A DNA stretch of 64,000 bases from Kalaharituber pfeilii (Eukaryota > Ascomycota > Pezizomycetes > Pezizales > Pezizaceae), in contig WHUZ01000006.1 in assembly GCA_015179045.1 (NCBI GenBank), positions 434,001 to 498,000 of the forward strand, given 5' to 3'. A program made the translations under genes and the position numbers. This document shows, one piece after another, positions 21,401 through 33,394 of the stretch. Position 1 is the stretch's first letter. Every line of letters begins with the position of its first letter. The notes below the pieces were generated by a model that saw only the letters and a list, made by a program, of their open reading frames with translations, ran no database searches and was not told the DNA's origin.

Positions 21401-21662
21401 ATACTGGAAATGAGTACTTGGCCTCCTGAATCTGGGCATTTCTAGCATCATCATATGGAGGGATGAATGTCTGTGTTAGGGTGACGCTTGCAAAATAGTG
21501 GCTAATTCGGGCATTTGCAGTGACCTGGGTAAGAGGAATCCATGATTCTTTGACTGGGCGGGAATATGGGTAGGAGGAGGGATAATGAGTGCCAACGGAG
21601 ATTGGAGGTAGGTAGTAGATGCCGCAGCAGCGAGGGATAAAAACTGGAATGGCATAAGACAT
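18429..21662 (-). CDS. VIT and von Willebrand factor A domain protein
   Basis: A single-exon gene of 1077 residues. A VIT domain spans about residues 40-170 (WIPLTQVTANARISHYFASV, then SFVARVKLNDEVV and the YLEQVEGDIFTMKLGNIP core). A VWA domain follows from about 320 to 530 with a complete MIDAS: FLVDRSGSM (Asp327, Ser329, Ser331), GGTEIYAPL and LLTDGEVWD. Beyond it are a Thr/Pro linker, a Gln-rich stretch around residues 810-835, Ser/Arg low complexity, and a C-terminal alpha-helical block (DLQNFVGFWNLTSELLGRF, LLVIVWMQERLKSEQDTWEL). That last block resembles the tail seen in VWA5/PARP4-related proteins. No PARP or signal sequence was seen. The architecture suggests a cytosolic or nuclear scaffold with metal-dependent ligand binding; the exact role in fungi is unknown. 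No frameshift or stop occurs over 3.2 kb. Confidence 0.93.
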   Translation of the reverse strand: MSYAIPVFIPRCCGIYYLPPISVGTHYPSSYPYSRPVKESWIPLTQVTANARISHYFASVTLTQTFIPPYDDARNAQIQEAKYSFPVYPSSSVISFVARVKLNDEVVKTVRGIVKTIPQAKKDYKEAVAKGETAGYLEQVEGDIFTMKLGNIPKATGTLVEVDVGYVTELKHDSEIDGIRFTIPVAIAPRYGNTPADVRATSGMKVANGLEMNVEIDMPGPVVGVQSPSHPIAVTIGSLGTSNQNSEFDNKLACAKLTQTTSYLDRDFVVQILCKDSASPRAILETHTTGNRAIDSAALMLTFVPKFVIPPSPGPKKKRKEIIFLVDRSGSMYDKIEPLKAALRVFLKSLPPNDGIRFDICSFGSRYKFLFDETSGPNHGSRLYSQSTLNEAMAHVDSMSANFGGTEIYAPLKEACSRVLKRNQDRTKRIKEGVPGEEDKVEWETELLLLTDGEVWDTEKLFTLVREHTQEWRVHGKRADERAGIRVFALGIGRDVSHAFVEGLAKAGGGYAMTVGDNERFEGKVVRMLKAALGERVGGFELTFDGIDRWKRSVNEGLDEDDYEMIDQPTATTEKTPTPAATPISLFDPSADPDSVHEAKVASTPTLVPPTLIRSPHIIPPLFAFNRTTVYLLISPHSPSGSLPLPEKIILKAVTSGGTPLELVIPVTKLSAQSSKTLHQLATKKYLDDLTEGESWIHFARGTGEKLECTYPKGEGARKDYIKLYSPDSDDWNEDQFTELVRKEGERVGVQWGVVGKWTAFVALEELRGGRVAQEQETAAQVPAQVQQLFRQSLQQFQRQAQPLQQQQQAQQQQSFTPHNVSFLRAGNSVSQHTDRRSTVGVARYSPIAPAASSAMRGVEQSFCAASKSLPMGASSAAMDSSNLQEISRRRASQSAPRALRVSSRVAENDEPVDGFENMGFALFDDDSKPHKRVKHSLRRSPFLPAPAPVQNSDATAALIDLQNFVGFWNLTSELLGRFRSRDVIAQSSKLNLASLSDVANNELELPDGIDADDRARVLATLLVIVWMQERLKSEQDTWELVVDKGLDWVNSILGNVGVAVSVHDLLVKAKDILGIA

Positions 21663-23454
21663 GCTCGGAAAGCTGGCTAGAAATAGATGAAGCGGTTCTT
21701 TAGCTGGTGGGGGGCTCAGGCTTCATAGGAAACGATTACCAACCGGTGATATTGCTAGCAAATAGATGACTGTTAGATTGAGCCGCAGGAAGTGTTGGAG
21801 GGCAGAGAAAGGAAGGGTTAAGGCAGCGAACAAGGGGGATAAGGGGGGATAAGGGGGAATTGAGGAGTGATTTATATTTTGCTGGTCCTGTATACGTAGT
21901 CAGCCTAATTGTGGGGGGGGGGGCTTCCTTGGTGGAGCGGCGAGTGGCGAAAATGAATTTGCTACATAGATGAAATCTACAGTATTGCAAGGTGACGTTG
22001 ACGCATATCGATGGGGGGATTAATGTGGGGGAGAGGGGTATCTGGGTGCAAGGTGCAAGCTTCAGTATCCCACCTTTCGATGCGCCTATTAGAGGCATGT
22101 GGATGCTCCAGTCACTTCGGGATGTGCAAGCGGGCACCAATTGGAAGCCTCAGTTGGGGGGGCTGGGGGGGGGGGCTGAAGGCAAGGCTGAAGGCTGCGG
22201 ATGAGGACGCCTGCACTAATGTCCACGAGGATTCACAAAACATGCATATCATAGCTGCAACAATTTTGCCAAAGCATACCGCGCAAGTGCAAACATAGAG
22301 CATTGGTTTCACAGCTCGAAGCAGCAGGCTGCGTAGCGGGCGGAGCTCATCGCCTTCGATGCCCTTCTCGTGTCTTACTTTGTGCCGCACATGCCTGCGG
22401 GGAAGTGCGGGGGGAACTGCTTGGGATCACTCCAGCAGGCTGGGGCCGGCGTCAATGACTGCGCGCTGCAATGGCAGATCAAACGAAAAAGTGCCATCAT
22501 ACTCTGGATTGGCCACTGCAGTAGCCACACCAAGGCAGACGCTGCCACGCATGCAGCAAATTGGATGACTCGACCGAAAGCCTGTGCCTGTACTCGTACT
22601 CTACTGTAGCTGCGGCTACTGAGTCAACAACGGGGTTATTTGCCCTTTTACATGCAGCTCAAGGGTGCCGTGCAAGTAGTATCACAGTGCTGAACCATTT
22701 ACCCATTTACTCATGGTTTTCTCATTTACTCAAGCACATTTACATACATGCTTCCCGCTGTTCATAAATATCTCCCGGGCTGCTCATACTGGTGCAGCGA
22801 AGTGACTGCCCCCCCCCCCCGCCCAGTGATGACCATCGTGACTGGGCGGGTCCCTGATAGACTGTATAAATGCTATTCCTCTACGGTATCGCGCCACTCG
22901 GCCTATGCCTGTTCGGTTGCAGCTCAGAAAAATAAATATTCATATGGTTGGAATAATTGACCCAGGCCCTCAATTCCATGGCGCTCGTTTGTAACCTCAG
23001 TCACTACCCAGTGCTGGATAGGATAATGATCTGCGGATAGGAGTATTTCGCACCATTCCTCACCCCGGAAATGCAGATATTATTTCATATTATCTCCAGG
23101 AATATATGAAGTTACATATGCAATAAATTGAAACCAAGTACGCTAAAGTAATGAAAAGGCTACATCTTCAGCATCTACAATTTTATACATCTTACCACCT
23201 CTATGAAATAACCCCCTCCGCCCCCCCCCATAAGCTCATACATATGACATAGCACCTCCACTATCACAGTGCTGCTCATGATGATATCACCAAACACTGT
23301 ACTATAACATAGGATTAGCAGAAGCTCAAGACCTGCAGCATGGCACTGTACGCACCTTCAAATATATAGTCGAAATTCCATTTCTCACACTAGAATGGCT
23401 GCCTCGACCTCATCAACCTCCGATTCTGACTCCAAGGACTTTAATTCCGACTCA
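21663..23454. other. Intergenic with G-runs
   Basis: The upstream region of the VIT/VWA gene, then unassigned DNA. Several G or C homopolymers (around 21910, 22156-22178, 22809-22820, 23221-23229). ORFs are short and overlap on both strands. Confidence 0.4.
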
Positions 23455-23822
23455 GCTAGTTCCCGTCTATAGGTGTAGAGGCCTGTGTGGGAGCCGCCAT
23501 CTCTCTTCCATGCACCTCCAGTTGCTCCAGTGATGCAAAATTCAACTTGGAAGGCTCCATCGCACCCTCTCTAACATGAGCTCCGACCCTCGCCCAACAC
23601 CAACTACAAGAACCTCTCGTCCATAGCTTCGCCCACGTCCGCACCCACAGCCCCCGCCCAAAATTGGCAGCTTTCTCAGCAGCTGCTGCTACACGAGCTG
23701 CTGCTGTAACCTCCTATTTGGCTGTAGCGGCTGCCTATTTTTCGAGCTTCTCTGTTGCCGTTTTTTCCTTTGCGGCTACTGCTGCAATCTTCTCCTGTGC
23801 AGCAAGCTTTTAGAGTTAGCAG
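23455..23822 (-). pseudogene. Possible transposase C-terminal relic
   Basis: Read on the minus strand, an Ala/Lys/Glu-rich coiled-coil-like segment (KLAAQEKIAAVAAKEKTATE) is followed by two in-frame stops, then AAAAEKAANFGRGLWVRTWA and a tail ending in IDGN. The composition resembles the low-complexity C-termini of pogo/Fot-type transposases, but no DDE motif is present. A low-complexity artefact is equally possible. Confidence 0.2.
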
Positions 23823-24465
23823 AAATGCTAGGTACACTTTCGGCATTGGGTAAGTTTGGGGTGCCAACCCTTCTGGTAATTCGAGTAGGTTCTAGGGAGT
23901 TGTTGCTGGTTTGGAGGTTGCTGCCAGTAGCTCAGAGGATGCAGTATGAGGGCATGTATGCACCTCATATACTCAAGACCTAGGCCATTATACATATACC
24001 CGCTCCTAAAGTAACCAGAGCATATTGGCCACTTATACACATTATCCTCATCATAGTAACTATGCTGAAGACTTTTTGCCTGCCATATAATAAATGGTAG
24101 TATAATACTTGCCTGCAGCATTCACAGTTGTGATGAACTCTTGACTACCATTCGTGACTACGACCTTACAACCAGGTCCGGCATGCACAATTGACTTGCG
24201 AAGATTTTTATGAGTATTTTCCATAATAATTCCTTTCTCACTGCAATTCCAAAGATTGTCAGGAGTAATATGGTAATGTCAAATAGTATTACGCAATGTC
24301 TTGTAAAATGTATGTTGAGCTACTACATCCATGCCCTGCTTTACCCTTATTCTTTCAAGGTATTAAACATATTTGTCATTGATTGTGGGGTGGCGAGTGA
24401 GGAACTGCCAGTACCAGCCGTAACTTGTTGCTTTACCGTACACGGAGGATCTGAACGGTCATTAA
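23823..24465. other. Unassigned AT-rich DNA
   Basis: Nothing recognisable between the transposase-like relic and the left arm of the inverted repeat. Short ORFs on both strands lack domains or codon structure. Confidence 0.3.
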
Positions 24466-25884
24466 ATTGCAGAATATACAGCAGTGCACCTGAATATTAT
24501 GAAATATTTTATAGCCACACTATATATATACCATCTTTAATCCAATGATATGCAGAGGAAGTGTAGCATTCTATCTCCCCCCTTGCATACTAGTATCAAA
24601 GGAGAGCATACACTGAATACTACATGACTACTCTCAACTATAGCTCTTCGCACTCTCAAGTGACTATAAAAGAAGGCGGGCTAGTAAAAGGATAAGGTTG
24701 ATGTAGATTTGCATGGCCTCAAAAGCAGTTGCTGAAGTGCCCGAAAGTGCCGGAAGTGCCAAAACTACCAATATGCCCTCCTATTACTTTCAATAGCAAC
24801 GGCATGTACTAGAATTACTAGCTTTGAAACTACTCTCATAATTATTACAATGGCATATAACATGACTGGCTGCATTGACTGCTAGGAAAACACCCCCAAG
24901 AACACTACAGTATATTATAGGATGACAGGATTAATTGCCGGAAAAATTCTCTCGTGAGTGCAACAGCCTATAGCAAGATTGACTGGATTGGTAGATCTAA
25001 TAAGTATCTATACCAATGATGGTATATAGCTACAATAGTATATGTCTGACTGATGCGATTGAGGAGTGAGATAAGCCTCTTGCTATGTCAACAATGATAG
25101 CATATATAATGGCTGATAGGAACGGCAAGGATAATAGTATCGCTACCATGCAGGCCTATAAAACAGCAATACTAATGAGGATTAGTATTCCATATAGTAA
25201 TATAGCAAACAGGATTGAATCTGGATACTTACTGTCCTATAATAGCCTTATAGGTTCTATAATAACTAGCTGTAAGAACCTCTATCAGGTTGTTTAGTAT
25301 TCTTAAAACAGTACACTAGGAGGAATTGCCTAACTAGGCTAAGAACACCTATAATTTTTATGATAGTGAGGATAATATGAATACTTAAGATACTTACAAT
25401 ACCGGAATATCCGGGCATTTAGAATATGCAGAGCACTCAGAACATAGTCTATAAAGAGTAATAGTACTCTAGTATTGAGATGTAGCACTTGGTATAAAAT
25501 TTATACTTGCTGATAGAATATAGTTGTTAAAGAATTAGTTCATCATATACTAACTACTCTAGTACATATTTTCTATGTAAAATACTTTTAATTATATCAA
25601 GAGTATGAAAATGCTGCCTATAGAGTAATATATTGATTGTAGCAGGATGTATATATACAGTAATGCATATTGACGCTTTCGGGTATTTCAGCAACTGCTT
25701 TGGAGGCCACAGAAATCTACACCAACCTTACCCTATTACTATTTAAGTTAGCTATCCTGAGTTATGCAAGGGGGGGGGGGATACTACTTTCTCTGCATGT
25801 CAATAAATTAAAGTTGGTATATAGATAGTGTGGCTATCAAATAACTTCCAAATATTCAGGTGCACTGTTGTATATTCTGCAATT
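24466..25884. mobile_element. Imperfect long inverted repeat (1.4 kb)
   Basis: The left arm from about 24466 (aattgcagaatata, then cagtgcacctgaatatt, tagccacactatatatatacc) returns as its reverse complement in the right arm, ending at about 25884. Both arms include 'tgtagattt..tggcct..aaagcagttgctgaa' and 'cccgaaag'. Arms are about 210-300 bp with internal indels, one being a G/C run. No ORF with transposase features lies between. It is either a decayed DNA transposon or two inverted solo repeats. Confidence 0.6.
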
Positions 25885-27107
25885 ACCTGATGCTACTAGC
25901 ATTTCTGATGCCAAAGATATTGCATGTGGAAGTTGTAGGAGGAGGGATAGCAAGAAATCGGTTACTAATGCGTAAGCGACAGTACTCGGGAAAATAGGAT
26001 GCACTGCACTCCTTCAACCTTCCTTACAATAACTATTAGCATTGTGGCCAGCAGCTCCTCTCTATAAGTCTCTCGATATAAAATGTTTTTGTTTGGCTTA
26101 TTCTTGTTAAATGCCTGGTCCATACATTCTTATGCCATTCAACTTTGGACAGGGTAAAAATCTGATACCCATGTGCCTCAGAACTTTTATCAAATTTATT
26201 TCAGGTGTGATTTGTTGAATTCAATACAGACAATACTGCGGCGAAAATATAGGTTAAGACATGATGAGAAAATTTGCAGAGCAATAAATGTGAAGAATAG
26301 CCTTTTGATTTAGGCTCTTCTAAGAGGGTATGATAGAAAAATCCGCCCCGGTTGTTGAGTTATATGCGCTCCCAAGTGATCAGTTTTGGTGAGAAACGTG
26401 CGTTGTCTGGCGGTGTGCCTCGTGTTATGAATCTTATTCCAAGAATAATTATAATATCCTCGAGTAGGATGCTGTTATTAGGTGCGCATGCAAGGAACGT
26501 TTGAATAGGGTATACAACGTTGGGCTTGCTATCTCCTAGACAAACTCTGAAAACTCACGTCATTTAGTAGCCAACTACAAAGCATAGGTGAACTAGATTT
26601 GCACATGCATACTCACTGCAAGCTGTGGCAATACAGTCTGTGTGCGTTTCTAGGACCGAGCCCAATATATATAATAGGGTCTACATTAGTACGAACGAAT
26701 TAAAAGGTAGTCTCTGCCTTTACGGATATCGAGGAGAGGGGTGCAAGATTTAGGTAATATGCGGTATCTGTGAAGCGGGTTTGCGGCATTTGGTCGTATC
26801 GTCTGGTGGTGCAATACTATTACCCTCAACCAGTCACTTGCGGCCAGCAAGGCAAAAGTTAGCCCACAAGAATCGTTACCAGGAAAGAGAAATGCTGGAG
26901 GGGCAAATATCAAAGTAACCTGACCTTTTCGACTGCTACGTTGGTTTTCACAGTGCGATCTCAACGCATATTTTCTCGAAGCAATGCCAACGTCTACTTG
27001 TGCAGCCGACTTGGTAAGTACTTGTTAATTTACGAGCTAGATCATTTCTAGAGCATGGATACCCTGTTGTTCAAAAGAGGGAACTAAACGAATGTTCCGG
27101 AGATTTA
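25885..27107. other. Unassigned DNA
   Basis: No supported gene. A 92-residue minus-strand ORF (26686-26964) has no recognisable features. Confidence 0.35.
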
Positions 27108-30100
27108 CAGTTTTCCCTTGCTATACCGGATCTGCAAGGTTCCGTTATAAAATAAAATGCTTGGCAGAAATACAATAGGGATGGGCAGCAACAATAATAG
27201 AAATTGCCTAATTGGGAAGTGGATCAACAAATGGCAACCTAATTTAATTAGCATATATTTGTACCAAAAAGGGTGATGTTATTGCTATGATATAGTTATG
27301 ATCTGGTTGTGATAAGGTTATCACGCTAACCGGGTATTAATTGATTTAATCCACGTATTGGTACAATAATTTCTTGGCAAGAATGATGTATCTTATGAGT
27401 ACGTATTTCATGAATTAGTATAGGCTGATTCTATAATCCCAACAATTCCATTTGAATCCTGCAATGGTTGGAATATGTATATGCGTAACTTTAGTATCTA
27501 TTCTGGATGTACCTTAGGTTGTATCGTTTATTTTACATTCTCCACTTCCACATACATATGGTATCCTTCTCGCTTTAAGTACATTACCCATTGGCAACTA
27601 TATAGTTAGTCTGAACTTCATGGAATTTCAAGTATAGCAAAATGACAGTACATTTGAAGAACAGTACGTGTACTGAAGAATACGTTTGAGCAAAAGTACA
27701 TACAGCAAAGAATGCATTTGCAGGAAAGTATCTACTAGGAAGAATGCGGCTCAGGTTCAATACATATATTGGGAGAGATGTATCATGCATATATCGGATA
27801 TATTGCAAATCATGCATTGTAGGTACGTTGTATTGGATATTCAATTGTATTCATGTACTAAGATATAGAATGCATACAGATAATGAGGTATAGCTTTTTA
27901 AGCAAGCAAAGCTGATACTAATCATACAATGATTGGGTATATGCTTATCTACTTTCACATTCATCCCCATAACCAGCTTCATTCCTATAACTATCTTCAA
28001 TTATCTCCATGTATGCATAGGAATCTGCTAAAGTTACCTAAATAGAACTCAGTAGTTAGAAAGGATAGAACAACTCACCGCTATCTTTAGATTGCAAGTT
28101 TTATCCATGCTGGGGGTGCACTTTATGGAACGATGTTATTCTAGCCCCTCATTCATGCATGACTGTAGAAGTTATGGAAGAATAGTTGCACCATTTGATA
28201 GTGGAGAGAAGGCGATGGGAAGAATGGTTGCACCAACGGACAGTTGAGAGAAGGTGATGGGGAGATAAATGGGCTGACGGGGAGGGGATGGACTCCAGTG
28301 TGAAGCAAAGAACTCTTATATATCCTGTGCAGTAGAATTAGTTAGTTGGAATCTTTTACTGCAATGATGATGTACTTACATGTCAGTCTTTTTGCTAGCA
28401 TGAGATAGAAAGGATCTAAAAGTTATATATAATGAGATAATTATTAGCCATTGTATTGAACATCATTGCGGAGCAAAAACCTACTCAAATTTGCTCAATG
28501 ACATTGGCTACCTAGTTTGAGCTTAAACAGTAGGCTCGGAACGGATGGCTGCAATATGCTCAGAATGGAGGGGGATAGGCTCAAAACATAGGGCTGTAAT
28601 AGGCTCAGAACGTAGGGCTGTAATAGACTCAGAACGTAGGGCTGTAATAGACTCAGAACGTAGGGGAATAGGCTCAGAGCGAGGGCTGTAATGGGCTCAG
28701 AACGGAGGAGGATGGGCTCAAAATGGAGGGCTGTGATAGGCTCAGAACGGAGAGTTGTAATAGGCTCAGAATAGAGGTCTGTAATCTTATTAGTGGTATA
28801 TTCTTTAAGGATAGTGTGAAGATACCTTTCAGATTGATTAGAATCTCCAGACAGAAATCAAGATCCGTTAAGGTAACACACCTCAAACTCATTAGAGAGA
28901 AGGGAGTGAAGGATGGGAAGAAGACCTACTAGCCCTTGAGATAAACTTTGTGAAACTGTTTTACCATGGTGAGACCTGAAAATCCCGGATCTAGAGAATA
29001 AGTTATTAATCAAAGCTATGAGAAAGTATAGAGGGATAGCCATGTGGAGAACAACTGTTCTATCTTACTAGTAGCGGAAAACATCGGATTGAACGGAAAG
29101 GGATGAGCTAAAGCTATGAGAAAGTATTGAGAAATCAGCTCGTTTCCTATCAAGTCTTCACATGGAAAGGTTCCTGTAAAGAAGGTTTATTAAGAAGAAG
29201 TGCTGGATGAAATCTCGAAGTGTCGGGGGGTCCATATAAGTGGGTGTGAAAGCCCCATGGTAGTGTAGATTAGTATAGTACCAATAATGATAGTTACCAC
29301 AACCACTCCAGTAGAAGCCTCAATACCTCTTGAGCCCTAACACTGAGCATTTCCAGTGCCCCGAACCAGAGGATGTGCAATCCCAGTCTCTTGACAAATA
29401 GGTGCTCTATTACCTTATTATATTCGGAGGACAGACTATGGTAGCTCAGCAAAGTACAACAGTAAGGAAGGGCAGAGAGAAAGACCAGGAACCAGGCGGG
29501 CTATAACCAGCAACTGGTTAGCTGCCGGCAACTGTAGGCTTGTCGGTGTTAGGAGACACGGGCGTCGGGCCATGATCCGGGCAAGCCATGGCACATGTTA
29601 AGCTGCTGCATCTAGTTGCCTCTTATTGAATTGATTTCGACCTATAGATTGCACAGCAAAGTGTATGAATACCATATGTAATAATGATAATATACAATTT
29701 GGTACAGAGTACATTACGAAATGGCTCTAGCACTATAAGATTTGGGCATATTTTACAAACTGCATAGTATGTAATGCAGACAATACCAGGGAAAGTGTAT
29801 GTACACCAAGTCGGGTTTATTTACAGCTGGCAATTTTTGAATTTGAAATTCACTAATGTAATGTGGTAGTTCCGTTAAGCTACGATGCATACCGAAGTAA
29901 TAACATCGCATTTTTTGGTACAGTATGTAAAGTCAAGTTTAGTAAACATGCTCAAGGTTGAATGTAAAGGTAGGGCAGCCAAGATTGGACATATAAGTAT
30001 TAGTGTATCCTATATAGCAAGTATTATTTGTATGGAGACATAGGGGTAAGTGCCTGACAATTCCTGTCCGGGTCCAGTATTCTTAGTGCGTCCTGTATAG

Positions 30101-30158
30101 CAAGAGGGCTTTGTATGGGAATGGACCTGAGAGCATCCGGTATAGCAAGGGAAAACTG
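27108..30158. mobile_element. 3.05-kb TIR DNA element, Fot1/pogo-like family
   Basis: The left end is CAGTTTTCCCTTGCTATACC and the right end is its reverse complement (ggtatagcaagggaaaactg). Both are flanked by TA, the target duplication of Tc1/mariner-pogo elements. Subterminal sequence just inside the left end (ccgttataaaataaaatgcttggcaga) and inside the right end (tattatttgtatggaga..) matches the shorter element at 39909-40725, so both belong to one family. No intact transposase ORF is left inside; the interior contains a minisatellite. Reads as a degenerate copy. Confidence 0.75.
28530..28790. repeat. ~24-bp minisatellite inside the TIR element
   Basis: About eleven diverged copies of 'ggctcagaacgtagggctgtaata'-like units between 28530 and 28790. 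It lies within the 27108-30158 element and explains the Leu/Ser-rich spurious ORF on the minus strand. Confidence 0.85.
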
Positions 30159-31909
30159 TAATTGAAATATCAAGTTTAAGGCAGGATGTTATGTTGCAAC
30201 GCAGACTCGAAGTCGAAACATCACGTTTGAGGCGGAGTGTGTGAAACGAGTCTCATAACCCGCCTGCTACCCTTTTCGGCAAATGTGAAGACATTTATCC
30301 CAATCTGGTATGTGTCACAAGCGCTACTACGAGAGAGGAAGGAGCCAATTGCAACGCCGCTAATGGTTGCCAAGCGCAAGGTGAATTCGCGGCTATTGTC
30401 GAGATTGGCAACATTGCTTAGCAAACGAGCAAAGAGAAGCACAACACGTCGTGACAGTCGCAGCAAGTTGTATTAGACAGGACAAGCTGTCATGCTTACA
30501 TCTCTATGAGCAGATACAAGTAGGTGCCAAGGTCAAGCGAGTGCTAGCGATCGATATCACGAATACGAACTATACCTACTGTAGTCTCAAGACTGACCAT
30601 AAAGGATAGGATGGCGCGACGTCTTGTTGTTGTCCATGTCTCGTTATAAAAACAAAATATTGTATACTTAAGGTAAGCGCCTTTCCAGTGGGAAGGGTGC
30701 CATGCGGTGATAGAGTTACAGTTCTGAGAGAGTAAGCACATATGCCCTCCCAAGATTATGCAATTGCAAGCACCCGGTCACAGCCGCGAGGTCGAGGACA
30801 GGTACTGCCATGCATAGCAAAGTGAAGTGCATGATTATGAGGAGCCTTTCTCAATCACTACCTCTCATGAGTTGGTCAGCCCCAGGAAAAAGGCTTACAA
30901 TACAAACCTATGGCCTTCGGAATGGTAACCCATGCTCCGTCCGAAGATTCAGCCCAAACTCCTCAATTTCCGGAGGGTCGCATCAGCACTAAAATGCCAC
31001 GGCTAGGCCAGACGGATTGGGGGGCTTAACAAACTTTTCTCGGCTCAAGTTGTTGCTATCCATGGCGTGCAAAATCTGCCAGCTGGACCGCAGTTGGGCA
31101 TGGGGTGCTGCTCTGGTTTGCACCCACAGGACGCCGCTGCTTTATTCTCGTGGTTATATATTATCCTTTCTTTCATTTTCCAATCAGCAGCTGCAGCGCT
31201 GGCTTGATACTGGAATAGGATTCTAATATCTGGATAGGCCATGAAAATCGGTGCAACACCTGCAGCTGGCAAGACGGAAGTTCTGCCTTCTAGACTTCGT
31301 CAGATCCGCCAAGCGCATCTCTGCGAATTGCCGCAGTCCCGAAGAATTGCCCAATGTTACTGTGGTGTTGCGAGTTGATTTATGCATCAGAGGAATGAAG
31401 TTCCCGAAATATTAGTAAAGGGGAATAAACAAATAAAAGATAGTGAAAAAAATAAGGGGAAAAAAAGGGACAGCATATCAGAAGATCAACCATCAATCAC
31501 CCCGGGATCTAAATTGGATCTCACTGGATTTTCTTAATCACGTACGCCAATCTAGCTAGCAGCTCCAACTCTCAGAGTACTGTACGGTCTAGGTAGCTCA
31601 GTACGGTGGATCGTGAGCCACGAGACCCCCACTTGCGCTGGATACTGGGTCATAACTGGGGTTAAAGTTATATTATCGCTGTGATTGGAGTGTTGGAGTT
31701 GTCCCTTGCTAGGCCAGATATCCCTGTCAGCTCAGAAAACATTGGATTTTCCCTCTCATCCTATACCCTCCTCATGAGCAGTCGCCCAACAAGGCAATCA
31801 TACAGATTAAGCTCATATCTCTTTCATTTGCCTCCACAGCATCCTTTCTGCTCTTTCGAAATAGTCATTCTGTTCCGGTCTATCTACACGCAGTCGAGAG
31901 ATCAAAATC
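30159..31909. other. Intergenic, upstream of GH16 gene
   Basis: No supported gene. An 81-residue pair of overlapping ORFs at 30221-30476 shows nothing recognisable. The last ~400 bp presumably contain the GH16 promoter and leader. Confidence 0.4.
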
Positions 31910-33394
31910 ATGATGGCTTCACGAACGCAGGGGATGAAGATTGGAGAATCTGTGACCACTTCATCCGTTCGGGATTCAAATCCATCCATTACATTCACTT
32001 CGGCACCACCTGACCCCCAAGCATCATCATCGGCGCTTCCTTCTCGACCACCTTCAGTATCTCCGTTCGCCGACCCAATTGAGCCGGTGACCCCGCTTTC
32101 CGCTCGTTCACCAGCAGCTACCTCCGTCACCTCGCTCCAGGGAAACTTGCGAAACAGATATTTCCATTCCCGTCGCATTAAGGACAAAAGTGTGATTCAA
32201 AAACCATGGTTGGAACGCAAGGATCCCAGAGAAAAATGGGTCACAATCATCCCTTGATGGGAATTGTTATTGGATTGGGAATCGCCGCTTTCTTGGTTTA
32301 TAACGGCATATCTAGTGTGATAAATCACAAGTATTGTGAAGTACTGATGGAGGATTGGAGTGAAGGATTCCGTGAGAATATATGGACAAGAGAGGTGGAA
32401 CTGGGCGGGTTTGCGTAAGGCCCTCAGTTTTCTCGTTAATGTCTCATTGTGAACTAACTTTGGTACCCAGCAATGGCCAATTTGAATTCACTACCCCATA
32501 TGAAGAGAATTCTTATGTTGGGGAGGATGGAATGCTCCATATCCGCCCCACTTTGACTGATCCAGAACTATTGTTGAAGGACAACATCCTAAACCTCACA
32601 GCCATGGGCATCTGCTCCTCAGATAAATCCAGTGATTGCGTTACGCAAACGTCCATGACCAATAGGACTATCATTAACCCCGTCCGGTCCGCCCGTATAC
32701 ATACGAAGAAATCTGTCTCCATTCGATATGGAAGAGTCGAGGTTCGTGCAAGAACACCAGAGGGAAAATGGCTCTGGCCCGCGATTTGGATGCTGCCGGT
32801 GAATAAAACCTATGGGGAATGGCCTCGAAGTGGAGAAATCGACATAATGGAAAGTAGGGGCAACGGATACTGGCATAAGCAAGGAGGGAATGACATTATG
32901 TCCTCTGCGCTTCACTGGGCCCTGACGCTGCAAATAATGCATGGTGGAGAACCAACAGAAAGAGAAAAGCGCTTCATACAACCTATTCGAAGAAGTTTCA
33001 CACATTTGGGCTTGAGTGGTCTGAGAATTACCTCTTTACATATGTGGATTCCAGATTGCTTCAAGTCCTTTATGTACCTTTTCCAGAAGAGGGCCTCTAT
33101 AAGACTGGTCACTTCCCTCTGACGAACGAGAACGGAACGAGATTACTTGACCCATGGAGTCAGACTAGTAGACGAAGCACTCCGTTTGATCAGTTTTTCT
33201 ACTTAATTCTTAATGTAGCCGTCGGGGGAACCAATGGCTGGTTCGAGAATGGGGTTGACGGCAAGCCTTGGGTTGATGGGAGTCAAAGTGCACGGAAGGA
33301 TTTCTATGACGCAAAAGATGATTGGTATCCAACATGGAAAAACGGAGGTGAGATGGTAATCAAGAGCGTAAAGATGTGGCAACAATGCGATTAA
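31910..33394 (+). CDS. Membrane-anchored GH16 beta-glucanase (two frameshifts in consensus)
   Basis: Likely an endo-beta-1,3(4)-glucanase or transglycosylase acting on cell-wall glucan. The start at 31910 opens a Ser/Pro-rich cytosolic segment. A single TM anchor follows (MGIVIGLGIAAFLVYNGI), then the GH16 fold. Exon 1 ends at 32414 and exon 2 starts at 32471; the 56-nt intron (GTAAGG...CCCAG) joins GGFA to NGQFEFTT. The catalytic ExDxxE signature is intact in WPRSGEIDIMESRGNGYW. Downstream landmarks are FHTFGLEWSENYLFTYVDSR, NVAVGGTNGWF and the terminal VKMWQQCD. Two single-base frame changes break the frame: at the CCC of 32251-32253, between KWVTIIP and LMGIVIG, and at the GGG of 32917-32919, after SALHW. 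One more base in each short run would make the whole gene readable. They may be sequencing errors or mutations. Confidence 0.85.
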
